Assembly (NCBI GenBank): GCA_036005325.1 | Contig: DASYQR010000096.1 | Location: forward strand, 1 to 6,159 | DNA length: 6,159 nucleotides | Direction of reading: 5' to 3' | Source: SCTG01 sp036005325 | GTDB taxonomy: Bacteria; Nitrospirota; Nitrospiria; Nitrospirales; NS-4 | Shown here: positions 5,588 to 6,159 of the stretch, piece by piece | How the letters are laid out: the number at the start of each line of letters is the position of its first letter | Numbering within the stretch: the stretch's first letter is position 1 | The notes under the pieces: model-generated | The model's database searches: none | Seen by the model: the letters and a program-made list of their open reading frames with translations, nothing else | Told to the model about the DNA's origin: nothing | Program-made: the position numbers and the translations under genes

Positions 5588-5593
5588 CTCCCC
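5588..5593 (-). promoter_or_regulatory. Shine-Dalgarno deciding the regulator start
   Basis: On the - strand GGGGAG lies 6 bases before the ATG at 5581. It supports this start over the TTG 48 bases further upstream. Confidence 0.65.
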
Positions 5594-5604
5594 CACACCG
5601 TACG

Positions 5605-5633
5605 AGTATGCGCGCAAGGCCGGCAACAATCAA
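5605..5633 (-). promoter_or_regulatory. Candidate sigma-70-type promoter of the two-receiver regulator
   Basis: Read on the - strand, TTGATT (5628-5633) and CATACT (5605-5610) are separated by exactly 17 bp, each matching four of six consensus bases. Transcription would start near 5598, giving a leader of about 17 bases that holds the Shine-Dalgarno. Confidence 0.45.
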
Positions 5634-5660
5634 CGTTCCGGGGTAGGTCTTACTACACAG

Positions 5661-5666
5661 TATGTT
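5661..5666 (+). promoter_or_regulatory. Possible -10 element for the HEAGH membrane protein gene
   Basis: TATGTT at 5661-5666 is a fair -10 match, about 35 bases before the GTG at 5702. No convincing -35 is seen; the nearest candidate, TTCCGG at 5636-5641, needs a 19-bp spacer and lies next to the -35 of the divergent promoter. Confidence 0.3.
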
Positions 5667-5687
5667 AAACTGCGACCCTAAAGAAAT

Positions 5688-5692
5688 GGAGG
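5688..5692 (+). promoter_or_regulatory. Shine-Dalgarno for the HEAGH membrane protein
   Basis: GGAGG lies 9 bases before the GTG at 5702. It is the evidence for using this GTG as the start. Confidence 0.75.
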
Positions 5693-5701
5693 CTACCCGC
5701 G

Positions 5702-6159
5702 GTGAACAGACCGGACGAGCTCTTCGCGATCGTCAAAGAGTTCCTGCTGCCCCAGCCCAAGGACGTCAACCACATCCTGTTCGCGGGGCGAGTCCTGGTG
5801 TTCATCGGCTTAGTCGTCTGGGGCTATCGGTTTATCACAAACTCCTGGCAGACGCCCTATGTGATGGAGTCCTTCATGCACAACATCAACCTGCCGTTCC
5901 ACGAAGCCGGCCACATCGTCTTCCGTCCCTTCGGCCGGTTCATGTCCGTGCTCGGCGGCAGCTTGGGCCAGCTTCTCATGCCGCTGATCTGCCTCGGCGT
6001 GTTCCTCTATCCGAACCGCAACGCCTTCGCCGCGTCGGTGACGCTCTGGTGGTTCGCCGAGAGCCTGATGGACCTCGCGCCCTATATCGGCGATGCGCGG
6101 GCCGGTGTTCTCCCGCTGCTCGGCGGGGTCACGGGCTCCGAAGTGGAGGACTACCACGA
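5702..6159 (+). CDS. Membrane protein with HEAGH zinc-protease motif, M50-like (3' end outside window)
   Basis: The frame is open from a GTG at 5702 to the window edge, giving 152 complete residues. A first membrane helix is predicted at about 25-45. The stretch 'NLPFHEAGHIVFRPFGR' then carries an HExxH zinc and catalytic motif (H67, E68, H71). Hydrophobic helices follow at about 80-102 and 108-122. A Gly-rich 'LGGSLGQLLMP' follows the motif, as in M50-type intramembrane metalloproteases. The third metal ligand of that family is an Asp in a later helix; D124 or D131 in 'ESLMDLAPYIGDARAG' are candidates, but the classic NPxxxxDG is absent. It is therefore M50-like rather than a proven site-2 protease. 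It is divergently transcribed from the two-receiver regulator over a 120-bp region. A site-2-type protease near an ECF/anti-sigma pair would be notable, but the distance (about 5 kb) weakens a link. Confidence 0.78.
   Translation, partial: MNRPDELFAIVKEFLLPQPKDVNHILFAGRVLVFIGLVVWGYRFITNSWQTPYVMESFMHNINLPFHEAGHIVFRPFGRFMSVLGGSLGQLLMPLICLGVFLYPNRNAFAASVTLWWFAESLMDLAPYIGDARAGVLPLLGGVTGSEVEDYH

Noticed and set aside
5582..5629. N-terminal extension of the two-receiver regulator to a TTG at 5629
   Set aside because: It would overlap the candidate promoter, adds 16 residues unlike a receiver domain, and a better ribosome-binding site serves the ATG at 5581.
5810..6157. 115-codon - strand frame at the right end
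   Set aside because: It is antisense to the HEAGH membrane protein gene, which has a ribosome-binding site, membrane helices and a catalytic motif; the antisense frame is charged low-complexity sequence.

Overview
This is a GC-rich, densely packed bacterial window. It has diderm-type features: two lipoprotein signals, exported proteins and a polytopic sensor. An ECF sigma/anti-sigma pair, glycogen-binding (CBM48/AMPK-beta-like) modules and MASE1/PAS/REC signalling proteins together suggest an environmental bacterium such as a Nitrospira-like Nitrospirota. That placement is an inference from gene style, not a demonstrated identity.

Left block (1-2486, + strand). The 3' end of an ECF sigma factor gene is followed 25 bp later by a membrane protein. 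Its N-terminus looks like a cysteine-free anti-sigma domain and its C-terminus is a CBM48-like module. A second gene encodes a small exported CBM48-like protein, clearly paralogous to that module. Four bases after its stop begins an exported protein of unknown function, with a helical body and an Arg-Pro-Asp/Glu hexapeptide-repeat tail. The layout suggests a cell-envelope sensing or stress regulon in which a glycan-binding-like fold is tied to sigma factor control.

Middle block (2515-4788, + strand). An extended -10 promoter lies so close to the next ATG that the transcript is probably leaderless. It would drive two small lipoproteins and, through a TAATG stop/start overlap, a MASE1-PAS receptor. 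That receptor has no kinase or GGDEF output; it ends in a compact CxxC...CxxC domain.

Right block. A two-receiver response regulator without an output domain (4799-5581, - strand) converges on the MASE1 gene. Only 10 bp separate them, and a hairpin spans the junction. A 120-bp divergent region then separates the regulator from a membrane protein with an HEAGH metalloprotease motif (5702 onward, + strand), which runs off the end of the window.

No tRNA, rRNA, CRISPR array, insertion sequence or attachment site was seen. No stretch over 300 bp lacks a gene. The most unusual items are the anti-sigma/CBM48 fusion with its exported paralogue, and the MASE1-PAS protein whose only output is a putative zinc-binding domain.
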